This document shows positions 52,611 through 62,954 of a stretch of 64,000 bases of DNA, one piece after another. Source of the stretch: Serilophus lunatus. Its lineage: Eukaryota > Chordata > Aves > Passeriformes > Eurylaimidae. Location: NCBI GenBank assembly GCA_013399895.1, contig VXBA01005361.1, positions 723,356 through 787,355 of the forward strand. Direction: 5' to 3'. The notes under the pieces are model-generated. The model was not told the DNA's origin, did not search any database, and was given only the letters and a program-made list of their open reading frames with translations. Each line of letters starts with the position of its first letter. Position 1 is the stretch's first letter. Made by a program: the position numbers and the translations under genes.

Positions 52611-55340
52611 TATAAAAGCATAAAATCATGGAACAGAAGATCATCAAAGGGACAGAGCACTGGCCTGTGAGTGAGGCCATGCCTGGGAGGTTATTTTAAT
52701 CCAGTGTAATGTCTATGGCAGCTGGAAGATGTAACTCCCCTCCCTATAGTGTCTCCCTAGAGCATCAGCATCTGTCTGGCCAGGCAGGGAGCTGGAGATA
52801 CTGAAAGGCAACCGCAGGCTTGGGTTGGGCAGTTTTATCCTGAGCAGTTCCCTCGTGGCTTTAACATGGCTCTAACTCTGCCAGTGACACAAACAGGACC
52901 CACTAAAACTAGCCCCACGTGGGAGGGATGGGGCGTGGGGAAGAAAGTGGCAGCAGGTCTGTCCTTTTCCCTGGAAACAAGGATTTATATTAAATAATAG
53001 TGACATAAAGTTGTGAGATCAGGGGACTTCACTTTCAGCCATAGATTTGCTGGATGAGCTCAAACAAGCTGCTGAATCTTTTGTTGTTTCTCAATTCCTC
53101 ATTTAAAGTCAAGGGATATTTTTCTGCCCTAACAGGGTAGGTGTGATTATTTAATTAATTGGAGGAGTATCATATAAAATACATTGATATAAACTAAAAT
53201 ACACAGAATGGGGTTTGCCCATTTCCTTTAATTTTTGAAAACAAGTAAGTAAACGAAATCTTGTGCCCTTCAAAACCAAACAGAATCTTTCTTTGTGTAA
53301 AATGTTACATAAACCTTAGTGATTGTTCACTTTTATTGCATTATTTTTAATAATACTGCAGATATCTCAGAAAAGGGCAGTATTGTTTCCATTGCGTAAA
53401 AAAATCATCATGATATAGCTGGGTTTTTTGCATTTCCCCCCCTCATATTTCAAAAAAACCCCAAACAAAACACAAACACTATTAGGAAATTTGCCCTCCC
53501 ACATCCCTCCCCATAAAAGAAAATTTTTCTTCTTTTTTCAAAAATCAGTAAAGTGTTAAACAAGTCAGGTATTAACCACACACATATACAAGCACAGCAC
53601 ATCAGTAACACTGTGAAATGCTTTAGACCACACCAAGCCATATGTATGTGTATAAAGCCACAGGTGAAATGGTTCATAGCAGCAGAATAGGAAGCATGTT
53701 CCAGACAAAGTACATCGTTCCTGTGGAGATTTTGGGAGGAGTACAGCACTTCAGAGAACACAGACGAGCTGCGGTGCACAAGTCAAGTTTTTCTGCTACA
53801 GTGACATTTGTCCTGATCCAAAGGACAACCTTGACTCATGTGAGGGTTCCCTGGGTGGCCATGGGTGGCCAGGGGAGCAGTGGGGCTGCATCTCTTGGCA
53901 CATGGGGCTGTAAACTTTCTTGAGGAGTCCTAATTGCTGAAATCAAGGCCAAGCATAGCCTAAGATGCATCTACCTTTGCATAGCCTTCACTGACAAGAA
54001 AATGTCTTCACATTTGCTCTGGGAGGGAACACAGTCCACCCCAAGGCCCATATGTGGCACTGGGGCCTTTGTTCTGCAGTTCTGGTGAGTGCAGTGAAAG
54101 ACAGGAAAGGACACTGGATTAGAAATACTTATGGCTCTTTGGGACTTCAAAAAAATGCAGATGCCTAGGTTTTAGAGTGGGCACTTTCTCAATGTCAATA
54201 TGTAGTTTTCAGTTGTTTCTTTGTACGTAGCTCAGTCTGTGGTTTCAGTTGTGGGAGCATTTCCCTTCCAGTATCATTTTCCAATGGGACTGTGATTTTC
54301 ATTGGTACCCCCCAGCTCTGGATGCCAAGATTCCCTTGGAGGGAGGCCAACAGGCACAGGATGATGCTTTTGTGACCTCCTAAAGGAAAGTTCCTATGAA
54401 ATGTCCTGTCCCAAGCACCTCACAAAGGAGACGTGCAAAGGCGAGCAGGACTCAGAGTATTTGAAATAGAGTTGTGGTAGAGAAGTTCTCTGTTAGACTT
54501 CCACTTTGTTACACAAAAAAACCCCTTATAAATAAGATAAAGTAAAATTAAGTAGATCTATGAAATTTAATTATGTGACTGAGACAAAGCAGCAATTCTA
54601 TAAAAATGCTCTTTTAAGAGGTGACAGTAAGATCTCAAAGAAATGCTGACTGTAAGTACAGTTCTATCCAATATTAAGATACACTTAGTGTTTTATAGGA
54701 AAAAGTTTCCTTGGGAGAAGGCCAGCAGCCACTTCTGTTCCTAGCAGCTCCAGGTGCTGGTATCTGAGCTTCGGTGAGTTTGGGTTGCAGAAAGATAGCA
54801 GATTTTTTTTTCTTCTGGGCTGTTGCTTTTCTCTCTCCCCAAATACTGTGAAGTGTACGGCAGTATTCTTCCACAGATTTCTCAGGAAAACCATTAAATA
54901 ACAAAAACAGGACAAGAAAAAAATTCCAGAACAAATAGTAGTGTTTGGAATATTGTCAGGAAAAAACCAAAACAAACCAAGAGGGAGTCTTGAGATTTCG
55001 ATACTGGGGTACCTGCACCCTTCATGGAACAACCATCCAGCAGCTGGATTCACATACAAAATCAATTTTAAATCAGACGGAGTCAGTTCAAACAACTGAT
55101 GGAATAAAAACGCCTGATAACAACAATCCAACACTGCTCCCTTTGTGACACAGAGAATGACAACAGCTCTGCCTTAATTCTTCACCTGCACCATACATAA
55201 ATGACCTTCTGCAACTCTTGCAGAAATAAAGGACCATTACTCCAACCTTCTACCAGATAAGCTCCTACTCTGATTTCAGTGCAAGCCTCAATACCATTCA
55301 GGGCAGAAGAATGGAGGGCATCAAACAATACCTTGAAGAG
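52611..55340. other. Non-coding stretch downstream of SLC6A11
   Basis: No supported gene. The 149-codon minus-strand frame at 54685-55134 has no recognisable similarity. The right part could belong to an extended SLC6A11 3' UTR if a distal polyadenylation site is used. Confidence 0.5.
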
Positions 55341-55436
55341 GAATAACAGAATATCCTGAGTTGGAAGGGACCCACAAGGATCATTGAGTCCAACTCCTGG
55401 CCCTGCACAGGACATCCCAACAATCCCACCATGTAC
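55341..55436 (-). mobile_element. CR1 LINE 3' fragment, second subfamily
   Basis: It reads AATATCCTGAGTTGGAAGGG, ACCCACAAGGATCATTGAGT, CCAACTCCTGGCCCTGCACA and CCAACAATCCCACCATG. It is the same type as the fragment at 30192 and lies about 1 kb past the SLC6A11 stop. Confidence 0.85.
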
Positions 55437-56370
55437 TAGGAGAAAAACTGAGTAGTGTTACACTTTGCCATTGCAGGATCCTTGATTTCTATTGGGGGGC
55501 AAGAGTAGAGAAACAGATAAAATGAGAAACGCAGGCCACGATACAAAGAGCTCTAAACCTGTTCTTTTTTCCTCAGAACAGTTCCAGGTCTACAGAGTAA
55601 CCTGGATCTCCTGTTATATGAGCACAAACAAACACATTTTGCTCCAGGGGATGGGAAGTCCCAGCCAAAATAAAGTACTGGCCACCCAGAAACTACAGAA
55701 ATGAAAAGGTTTGGGGGGGGGTCTCCTGAAGCAGTGCACATCCTCTTGGACTCCATTAACTTACAAGAGCAGCAAAATTCAAGGCCCTTCAGAAGAAAAT
55801 TCTACCCAATCTCCAGAAAAACAGTGACTCGGAAGTGGGCCCATTCCACCACATTTTTAGACCTGTTGAAGCCAGTGGGGGGTGGGGGGAAGGAGGTGCT
55901 GTCAGGGTCACAAAACTGGCCCTAAAGAAGAGCCTTGTTAGGCAGCAAAGTGCAACAGCAGTTACAAGTCGTCCCCCATCCCCTCACCACTTCTTCCACA
56001 ACAAACAACAGGACAGTCTGGTCCCCTTTATAAACATACATAAAAAGCTGAAATGGTCTGAAATGCTTACAGGTTAGAATGTAGAGATCTATACAACATT
56101 ACACCTGCCAGAAATCAAAGTAGAAAACTTTTACAGCACATTATACAGGTCCCTCTAACTTCTAAAAAAAGAACATTTACTGAAATCACCATATAACAAG
56201 AAATCATCACTAACAGACCATATAATACTACTTCTTTTTCTTTTACATAATCATTACTTATAGAGTAATTTAAAAAAATTCACTTTTAAACAAGTATACA
56301 ATTTTCACTTTAAAATTAACTGGTTAATAAAATTTTGTGCAAAACAAGCCAGCCTCTATAATTAAGTGAA

Positions 56371-56384
56371 TTTATTTATTTATT
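56371..56384 (-). terminator. Candidate polyadenylation signals of SLC6A11
   Basis: The plus strand reads TTTATT three times in overlap (56371-56376, 56375-56380, 56379-56384), which is AATAAA on the minus strand, 37-50 nt past the stop codon. An A-run on the plus strand at 56402-56410 (T-run on the gene strand) lies between. This would give a very short 3' UTR. Mammalian SLC6A11 has a longer one, so a distal site further left is likely as well or instead. Confidence 0.4.
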
Positions 56385-56420
56385 TATACAAAAAATAAAA
56401 CAAAAAAAAAGATAGTTCTT

Positions 56421-56573
56421 TCAGAAATGTGTCTCCTTTTCTGTGATGGTTGAAATGGTGCCATCTCCTTTCAGTTTGGCGCCGCAGTCATTTATTGCTG
56501 CAATGTAGGCTCCTCCTCCAAGCTTCCCCCTCATTTTCAGATCTGAGCTGGGTGTAGTCAACTTCCTGAATTT
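56421..56573 (-). CDS. SLC6A11: SLC6A11 last coding exon: cytoplasmic C-terminal tail and stop
   Basis: The exon encodes 50 residues and a TGA stop (TCA on the plus strand at 56421-56423). It starts after TTTTCTAG with KFRKLTTPSSDLKMRGKLGG and ends GTISTITEKETHF. The beginning and end closely match vertebrate GAT-3. The last residues T-H-F fit a class I PDZ ligand (Thr at -2, hydrophobic at 0), like the THL ends of related transporters. The middle (GGGAYIAAINDCG) differs from what I recall of mammalian GAT-3 and may vary by lineage. Confidence 0.95.
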   Translation of the reverse strand, partial: KFRKLTTPSSDLKMRGKLGGGAYIAAINDCGAKLKGDGTISTITEKETHF

Positions 56574-59500
56574 CTAGAAAATTTGAGAAAATGGAAATCA
56601 TTGTGTTTTTCCTGGTCATAGACATACATCTCATAAACAGTGTCTGCTTCTCATTTCCCAGTTATAGGCACATCCACAGACTCCAATGCTGCACAGTTCT
56701 GGACAAATCATTCCACACCAGATGCAAATAAAGGCAAAGCTAAAAAAGTGAATTTTCATTTTTATTTTCATGCTGAGTAACATCCCCTTCCATGAAGAAA
56801 CTCAGCCTCTTACATAGGTCTGTTTTGTTTCTCATGTTACAGTCAATGGATGTACTATTAAGCTATAATAAAGAAAAAAAGAAAAATATGTATGTTCATC
56901 TGAGAATTTTCTCTTTTATAGCAATAATATCCACAGCTCAGGGAGCAGAGATGTTGCAGGAAGTTGGCTTCCTGAGAAGCTCCCAATTGTGATTAAAAGC
57001 ATCCTCTTGTCATCCTTGTATATAAAAGATAACAGCCTGCCTGTAGTGGTGCATGCATGCATTAAGGAAATATTTAATGTTTATATTTGTGCAAACTTTC
57101 TTTTTTAACTGGTTAAGAAAACCATATTATAGAAAACTGGGGTTTTATTTATATACCCATAGTAAAGATTTCTTAGGTAGTCTCCAGGCTGTGTTTAATC
57201 AGCTGAATGGAGTCATTGCAATCTGGATATAACTAGGCTTTACTGCAATATGAGAAATGCTAACTGGCTGACTAAGGTTTGTAGTCTTTGTTCTTCTATT
57301 ATTGCCATCTTCACTGTCTTTCTTTCGAGACGCCACAGAAATTAGCAACCCTTCAAGTTTAAAGATCTTACATTTAATAATCTTCCCCTCAGCCAAGATC
57401 TGAACTAACCTGACACCAAATGTCAGTAAATTGTACTGATTATCTCTATTTGCCTACATTTCTTATTTAGAGATCTATAATTGGGCAAACTCTCCAGAAA
57501 ACACGTGTGAATGTTTTCAATCCACCTTCTGGAGGAAAATCCTGGCAGCACATACATTAGTTACCAAAACCATGGAAAAAAGACAGCTGACCTGAGGGAA
57601 TGGCTTGTACAAACCTTCTTGAGGGATTTAACTGATGTTACAAACACTTTAAGCTATAAATTCAGCAGAACAGAGCACCTTAAAGCTACAATTTTGGTTA
57701 GTTTGCCACAAGCTCGAGTCAGTGAAGGCAAAAACCCCAACAGGAATTCAGAAGAAAATAGAGAAAGTTCAGTTCTCTTTCCAGCAGCGTCTGAGAGGCC
57801 AAACCCAGGCTGCCACTGGAACAGGGATGTGGCACTGCTGCTGTGGTTCAAAGGTGCTTTTGCATGTGAGGATTCACACTCCCTTCCCGGTTCTTTTTTT
57901 CAGTATCATTACTCTGAAAATATATCTCACCTCCATGAAAGTGCCTTCTGTCTTCCACAGCTTAATGCAGATCCACAAAGGGATACAGACCATGGAAGAG
58001 AGTGCCATCATCCACCCTATGCCATAGCCCCAGTCAGGGTATATATACACATTGTTGTATTTCAGAGGCTTGTATTTCACCAGGAAAAAGATGAAGATTC
58101 CCTGAAACGAGCAGAGATATTATTAGTGGTATCTGAGAAATGTAACAAGATAGTGACTGAGTGTTCAGGCAAGACCAGGCTCCCTGAGGAGGGAAAGCAG
58201 AGGTAAGCTCTTCACTCAGAGAAAAAAACCCACCAGCAATATCTCCTTTTATGTACAGCTTAAATAACACATCTCAGTAGCTCCCATAGGAATGAACAAC
58301 CTTTCAAGTTTAAATCCTATTTACCTCTTGATGACAATAAGACCTGCACTTTGATGGCAAACAGTACCTGGGCAGGAAAGATTAAGTTTTGCTACCATGA
58401 AGCAGCTGTGATTAAGTAACACAAGCTGTGTTCTCTCCAACCTGTCATGATGAAAAAGGAAAGACAAAATTTTCAAAGTTGCCTTAATCCACTGTGTATA
58501 TCTGCAGTTCTGCAGGCCAAGGTTTTCATCCTCCCCAAAGCACAAATAGATCTGTCTAAATTTGACAGGTGTCTAATGAAGTACCTTGGACCATTTATAT
58601 TTATGAAATACAGAAAAGCTGCCATGTACTTTTCTCCAAAGTGGTGAAAGGGGTGTACAAGAGCAAGTGGTGCAAAGTTCATTTCAGAGTTGATGAAAAT
58701 GGGTCAGAAATTTTCCCAGATGGACTGGCAGAGCTCAGGGGAACCTGGATGCCCAGGTGCCCCAGCACCAGTGGTTTTGCATATTGGACAACTGGAAGGC
58801 ATCAGTATCTAATCCTCAAACACCTGTGGCTTGAGTTTAAGGGCAATCTGATCATGCTGCCTTTGTAATTTTTGTCCCTGTTATGCAGCCGCAGATCACC
58901 AGAGCTGGAACCAGTACTGCCAGCTTCTGCTAAGGCAAGTTCCTTCTCCTGATTCATGCATAGGGGATGGGCTTTTGGTCTCTTCTACTGCTTTTACTGG
59001 AGGTAAAAACCATCTTGTGTCCTTTGAAAAATGTCTACTTACCCAAAGAGAGAGGAGAAAGGAGGCTGGAGCAGCAGGGGAACCAACACAAGACTGAAGG
59101 AGCTTGAGTTACTTGTTAGCACAAAAAATGTACTAACTATGCAGGGAAGAACATGTCTGTTGTGCTGGCAAGTGTTCATTGAGGTGCTGGGATTATTTTT
59201 TTCCTATGATTGTACATACCGATGTCTCACAATTGACAGAATATTTAACAGCATTTACAGATCCTACAGAGTGTATTTGAAATAATATGCTACAAATCAA
59301 TAGGCATTTTTCTTAACTATTAGCAGAAAAATTACAAAAACATGCACAGAGATCCTTCTTTATGTCTAAAACAAGTTGTTTGGATATTCTGTACTTACTG
59401 CACAAATACCTGGAGTTAGGACCATCCAGCACCATTTAATCAATGACAGGGGTTTGTACCCAATCATATCTTCAATATTATCATAAAAGCGATTGCTGCC

Positions 59501-62500
59501 TGCCCCAAAACACAAAGGAAAAGCAGATGTAGAATGTACATGTAGGAGGCTGTATTTAAAATAGACAGAATTTAAAACAGCAAAGAGAAAACCAGAGACA
59601 GAGGTATGAGGACTGAAGGTGCTGCCTTTCCCTGACACATCTGCTCCTACTACACCAGTATGTGACCAATCTGAACAGCAGGCAGGAGTAGGGGAGATGT
59701 CAGACAGAAAGGGCTTTTGGTCAGGAACAGTCTGAGCCAGTCAAAGAGTACGTGTGCATGTGTGTGTATTTATATGCTACAGGCTCGTGTGTGAATCCCC
59801 AGATAGCTGGGCATGTGTGTGATCTGCAGTTTATGTGCTGTTTTTCAAAGTGAAATTATCCTTCCTTTGTGTGCAAACAGTGCTTGAGGGTGTAACCGTG
59901 AGCATTCTCAGCAGTGTGGGAGTTTTCCCTGGACTTTGAAGGCAGATAGAAATGGCAGAGCTGGAGACATCACTGAGTTCTTTCTGTGTTAATGGGGCAC
60001 AAACTCCACCTTCCCAGGGTTTATCTGTGGGGGACAGAAGTGGAAGGGAATATGCCCTGCACAGACCTTTTGTGACGGGAAAAAGACTATGATGACATCT
60101 ACTCTCCAAGCAGAAAAGGACTTCCATGGTGAAGGAATGTTGAGGTCAGTCCTGACTAGGACCAAGGGGGAGAAAAAAACCCAACCATTTATTCCACTAT
60201 CTTGATTATTTAGAGTGGAACAAAAGGCATTCCCAACTTTTGGCAGGGCACAGGAGTGCACCCCACTCCATCAGGATACAAGGCTTTCATTTTGTGTTTA
60301 TGCAAATAGAAAAATTCCACGAAAGGTATGGATCACAGCAATTTTCTGCACTCACCATACACCCAGCCTATGCAGACACATTCAAATATGGCAACAAAGA
60401 GAAGGCACATGCCACTGGCTGCATAAGAGTCAAATAGCTGGAAGACATACATCCCACCCTGTAAGATAAAAACAGAAAAGGGAAAAAATATTGTGTTGGC
60501 ACCAGTGTGAATATTTCATAGCAAATATCCTTTAATGACATAGTCGATCGGTTGTTTCCCTGGCAATCTTTCTCCTCAAGTTGGGTCCTTCTTGAACAAA
60601 GAATATTCATTTCTCTATGACCTCTCATTGTGAAAGACTTTCTAAATTTTATTTTTTTACTGTGCATTTGCTTTAAAGTAGTAAATCTGGAGTGGAGAGA
60701 ACTATGCTTGATTTGTTGCCAAAATGCTCTCCCATCTCCCTGCTTTCAGTTTCATTTGTAGATATGCCCAGGTACTTCTGATCTCCATATCCCTGTACAT
60801 GAAGATGCAGGGTCTTGGATCTGTTTTGGTGCTATAAATATGTAAAAGAATTAGTTTAGATGTGGGGAAAGAAGGCAAAATCTGTAGCTATGAGAATCAT
60901 CCTCTGATGGTGTAGAGTAAACTGTAAAATGAGTAAACTGACTTAAAAAGTATGAATGTAGCTCACAGCCTTTAAGTCATATTATTGAAATGCATCATTA
61001 TTATTTGACACACATCCAATAAATAAGATCTTTTATCACATATGCATTCAATATTGAAATAACAAGGAAGAGATTCACAAAAGAACATTTCAACAGAAAG
61101 GAATTAGAACGCTTCCTTCTGCAGAAAGCCTCTTCAGTTGGAATGTAATGCTCTTTGGGAGCACACGTGATCCACTACATCTCAATTTTCTGCAGATGGA
61201 AAAGAACCCTTAAAACATAAAGAAAACTAAATTTCTACTGCAAAATGCTCATGGCGAGACTCAGCAAATACCTGAGCACTGCAAACTTGGAGATTAACAA
61301 AGATAGGGTAATGTGAGGACAACAACTCCACAAAAGTCCTGCAAGAACATCCCTGTCAGTTGGAGAACTTGCTTCCTCATCACTCTTTATGTTTGTATTT
61401 CCTTTAGACTGTACAACATGATAATGCTCAACACTGGGTCTGGGGTAGAAATTAGTCCAAGATTTCCCATTCTTCACAGCAAGGACAATTTATCTTACTG
61501 AGGGTACGAATGATTACAAGTAAATATGAAGTATGTAAGACTTCTGCTGACCAACACTTTCTGCATACAGAGCATCTTATCTCTGAGATAGTAGGAGATA
61601 GGAGATAGGAGATAGTAGGAGATAGGAGAGGTGACTAGTCTGACATGCACTGTTGCTATAATATTGAAGTTTCATTTTGTCCTGCTCTCCACTTTCCTCC
61701 CCATCTTCAGTTTTCCTTTCCTTCAAGGTATATCTACACCTAATACATTCTGATTAGTTCATTTATTCCATTAGTTGCAAGAGCCTGTGTACTGAGGACA
61801 GCAGCCTAACACGCTCACAATGGCCAAACATGTTTCTGGAGTGAAATTTGCATGTTTTCAGTAACAGAGCAGTGGGAAAAGCACACAGCCTAAGGCCTGG
61901 GGATCTCTGTAGGGGGAATTTCCGTGTCCCTGGCTGAGCTCCTGCTGCAGTCACTGCACAGCAGAGACACGGTGTGGCCCAGCATGGGCAGTACAGCCAG
62001 GCTTCCTCAGGCACTGCACCCTGCCCCTCCTCAGGCACGGGTGCAGCTTGGTCCTTTCCCTTGCTGGATACAGGGAGGCCCGAATGGCCCAGCCAGCAAA
62101 AATAGGGGCACAGGGGAGTATGGATCCTGCTGCTCTCCTTCCTGTCCTGAGAAGGCAAGGGGAGGAGGTGGAGGCTGAAAACCTACCAAGTGCCAGAGGG
62201 TCCCAGAGTCCTTCACCAGCCTGACTTCCAAACACAGTGGTGGCAGACACTATGGACTGATGGGATGGACTGACACCCTCGGAATTTTGGTTTAGAACAT
62301 CCCAAAGCAAACAATCTGGTTTGTTTGGGGAAAAAAAAAATCTTTCTTTTCCCCTCATCCACTCCCTCTTACCAAAGCAATTTCTGCTCAGAGACTGGCT
62401 GCATTGATTTACCTGGTGATATAAAAACCAAAATTGTTTGAATTTTCTATTTTCAATTTACTTCATCTTCTCTATTGACCTCTTCATCCAAAATGCAGTT

Positions 62501-62954
62501 TCTGCCCACAGTAAGTAAGCTGAAGCCGTGCTCAGTGGATTTGGACGGCTGGTGGAAACCAGATGGAATTTCCTTGGCTGGGCTATGTATTTTTGGTTAA
62601 AGTATTTCCCAAGCCCAGCCAAAAAACTGAGGATTTTCAAACTAAAACACTTTTCACATTTCAGATGTTACACTGTAGCTGAGAACAGTCTCCCAAGTAC
62701 TTTGTAGGCACATTCCTGACAGGGATATTTGTCAGTGGCAAATGATCTTGTGTTTTACCTGTTGCGATTACAAACAGAAACTTATTTCTTCTCTCTGCAA
62801 CAGGGTACCTTCTTACCTCAGTTAACATTATTAGTCCAAGGAAGTAAGACACGATGGAGAGGCCCAGGATCAGCAGCTCTCTCCTGTAGCCCCTCCGGAA
62901 AACCTTTGGGTACATATCCACAACAGCTGTCACAATGCTTTCCACGCACACAAA
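56421..62954 (-). CDS. SLC6A11: SLC6A11 (GABA transporter GAT-3), 3' part, five coding exons; 5' end outside window
   Basis: GAT-3 is a plasma-membrane symporter that takes up GABA with sodium and chloride, mainly in glia. The join 62954-62817, 60458-60356, 59499-59399, 58101-57931, 56573-56421 gives one frame of 221 residues plus stop, out of about 630 in the family. Intron phases agree at each junction (0, 0, 1, 0, 0). Diagnostic stretches are VVDMYPKVFRRGYRRELL, QLFDSYAASGMCLLF, NRFYDNIEDMIGY, YKPLKYNNVY and the end TEKETHF. The tail separates it from SLC6A1 (ends KEAYI) and from SLC6A13 and SLC6A12 (end KETHL), and the KWCW after IEDMIGY also fits GAT-3. The residues in TM1, TM6 and early TM8 that bind GABA, Na+ and Cl- lie in exons beyond 64000. 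Introns inside the window are 2358, 856, 1297 and 1357 bp. No frameshift or premature stop is seen, so the gene looks functional. Confidence 0.96.
57931..58101 (-). CDS. SLC6A11: SLC6A11 coding exon: second half of TM11, extracellular loop 6 and TM12
   Basis: The exon encodes 57 residues from GIFIFFLVKYKPLKY to KTEGTFME, phase 0 at both ends. The acceptor is GTTTCAG and the donor is GAG followed by GTGAGA. TM12 is GWMMALSSMVCIPLWICIKL. An open frame of 231 codons on the opposite strand (57511-58206) overlaps this exon and is the longest in the window, but it has no family resemblance and is a shadow. Confidence 0.96.
59399..59499 (-). CDS. SLC6A11: SLC6A11 coding exon: intracellular loop 5 and first half of TM11
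   Basis: The exon is 101 nt. The first two bases complete the Gly codon split by the previous intron; then come 33 codons from SNRFYDNIEDMIGYKP to LTPGICA. The acceptor GGGGCAG precedes GCAGC and the donor is GCA followed by GTAAGT. NRFYDNIEDMIGY is the conserved cytoplasmic loop of this subgroup, and WCWMVLTPGICA begins TM11. A second AG four bases into the exon (GCAG) would break the frame, so the upstream AG is chosen. Confidence 0.95.
60356..60458 (-). CDS. SLC6A11: SLC6A11 coding exon: TM10
   Basis: The exon is 103 nt: 34 codons plus one base, from GGMYVFQLFDSYAASG to GWVY and the first base of a Gly codon. The acceptor is TTACAG and the donor is TATG followed by GTGAGT. The phase 1 end is completed by GC at the start of the next exon. 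It encodes extracellular loop 5 and TM10; FDSYAASG is typical of the GABA, betaine and taurine transporter subgroup. The Asp of LFD corresponds to the external-gate aspartate of SLC6 transporters, which pairs with an Arg in TM1; this is assigned from family knowledge. Confidence 0.95.
60459..62816 (-). other. SLC6A11: SLC6A11 intron, 2358 bp
   Basis: It is the largest complete intron in the window. It contains the AGGAGAT-type microsatellite at 61586-61629 and a relatively GC-rich stretch at about 61900-62240 with only scattered CpGs. No coding exon or recognised transposon was seen. Confidence 0.85.
61586..61629 (+). repeat. AGGAGAT-type microsatellite in an SLC6A11 intron
   Basis: Units of AGGAGAT with interspersed AGT (GAGATAGTAGGAGATAGG and repeats). 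It is purine-rich on the plus strand and pyrimidine-rich on the gene strand. Confidence 0.9.
62817..62954 (-). CDS. SLC6A11: SLC6A11 coding exon: late TM8, intracellular loop 4 and TM9
   Basis: This exon encodes 46 residues from FVCVESIVTAVVDMYP to GLIMLTE. The acceptor is TTTGTTGCAG before TTT and the donor is GAG followed by GTAAGA, so both ends are phase 0. It starts just after the expected LGLDSQ of TM8, which would carry the Asp and Ser of the second sodium site. Those residues must therefore be in the preceding exon outside the window. The basic stretch FRRGYRR is the cytoplasmic loop before TM9, and the hydrophobic run ELLILGLSIVSYFLGLIML is TM9. Confidence 0.96.

Noticed and set aside
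54685..55134. 149-codon minus-strand frame downstream of SLC6A11
   Set aside because: Low-complexity aromatic-rich sequence with no known match, in the expected downstream flank.
1..56000. Search for SLC6A1 coding exons
   Set aside because: None of the expected conserved blocks of GAT-1 appear in any frame, so only noncoding 5' sequence of that gene could lie here.
57511..58206. 231-codon plus-strand open frame, the longest in the window
   Set aside because: It is antisense to a certain SLC6A11 exon (57931-58101), has no recognisable domain and is explained by that exon plus intron sequence.
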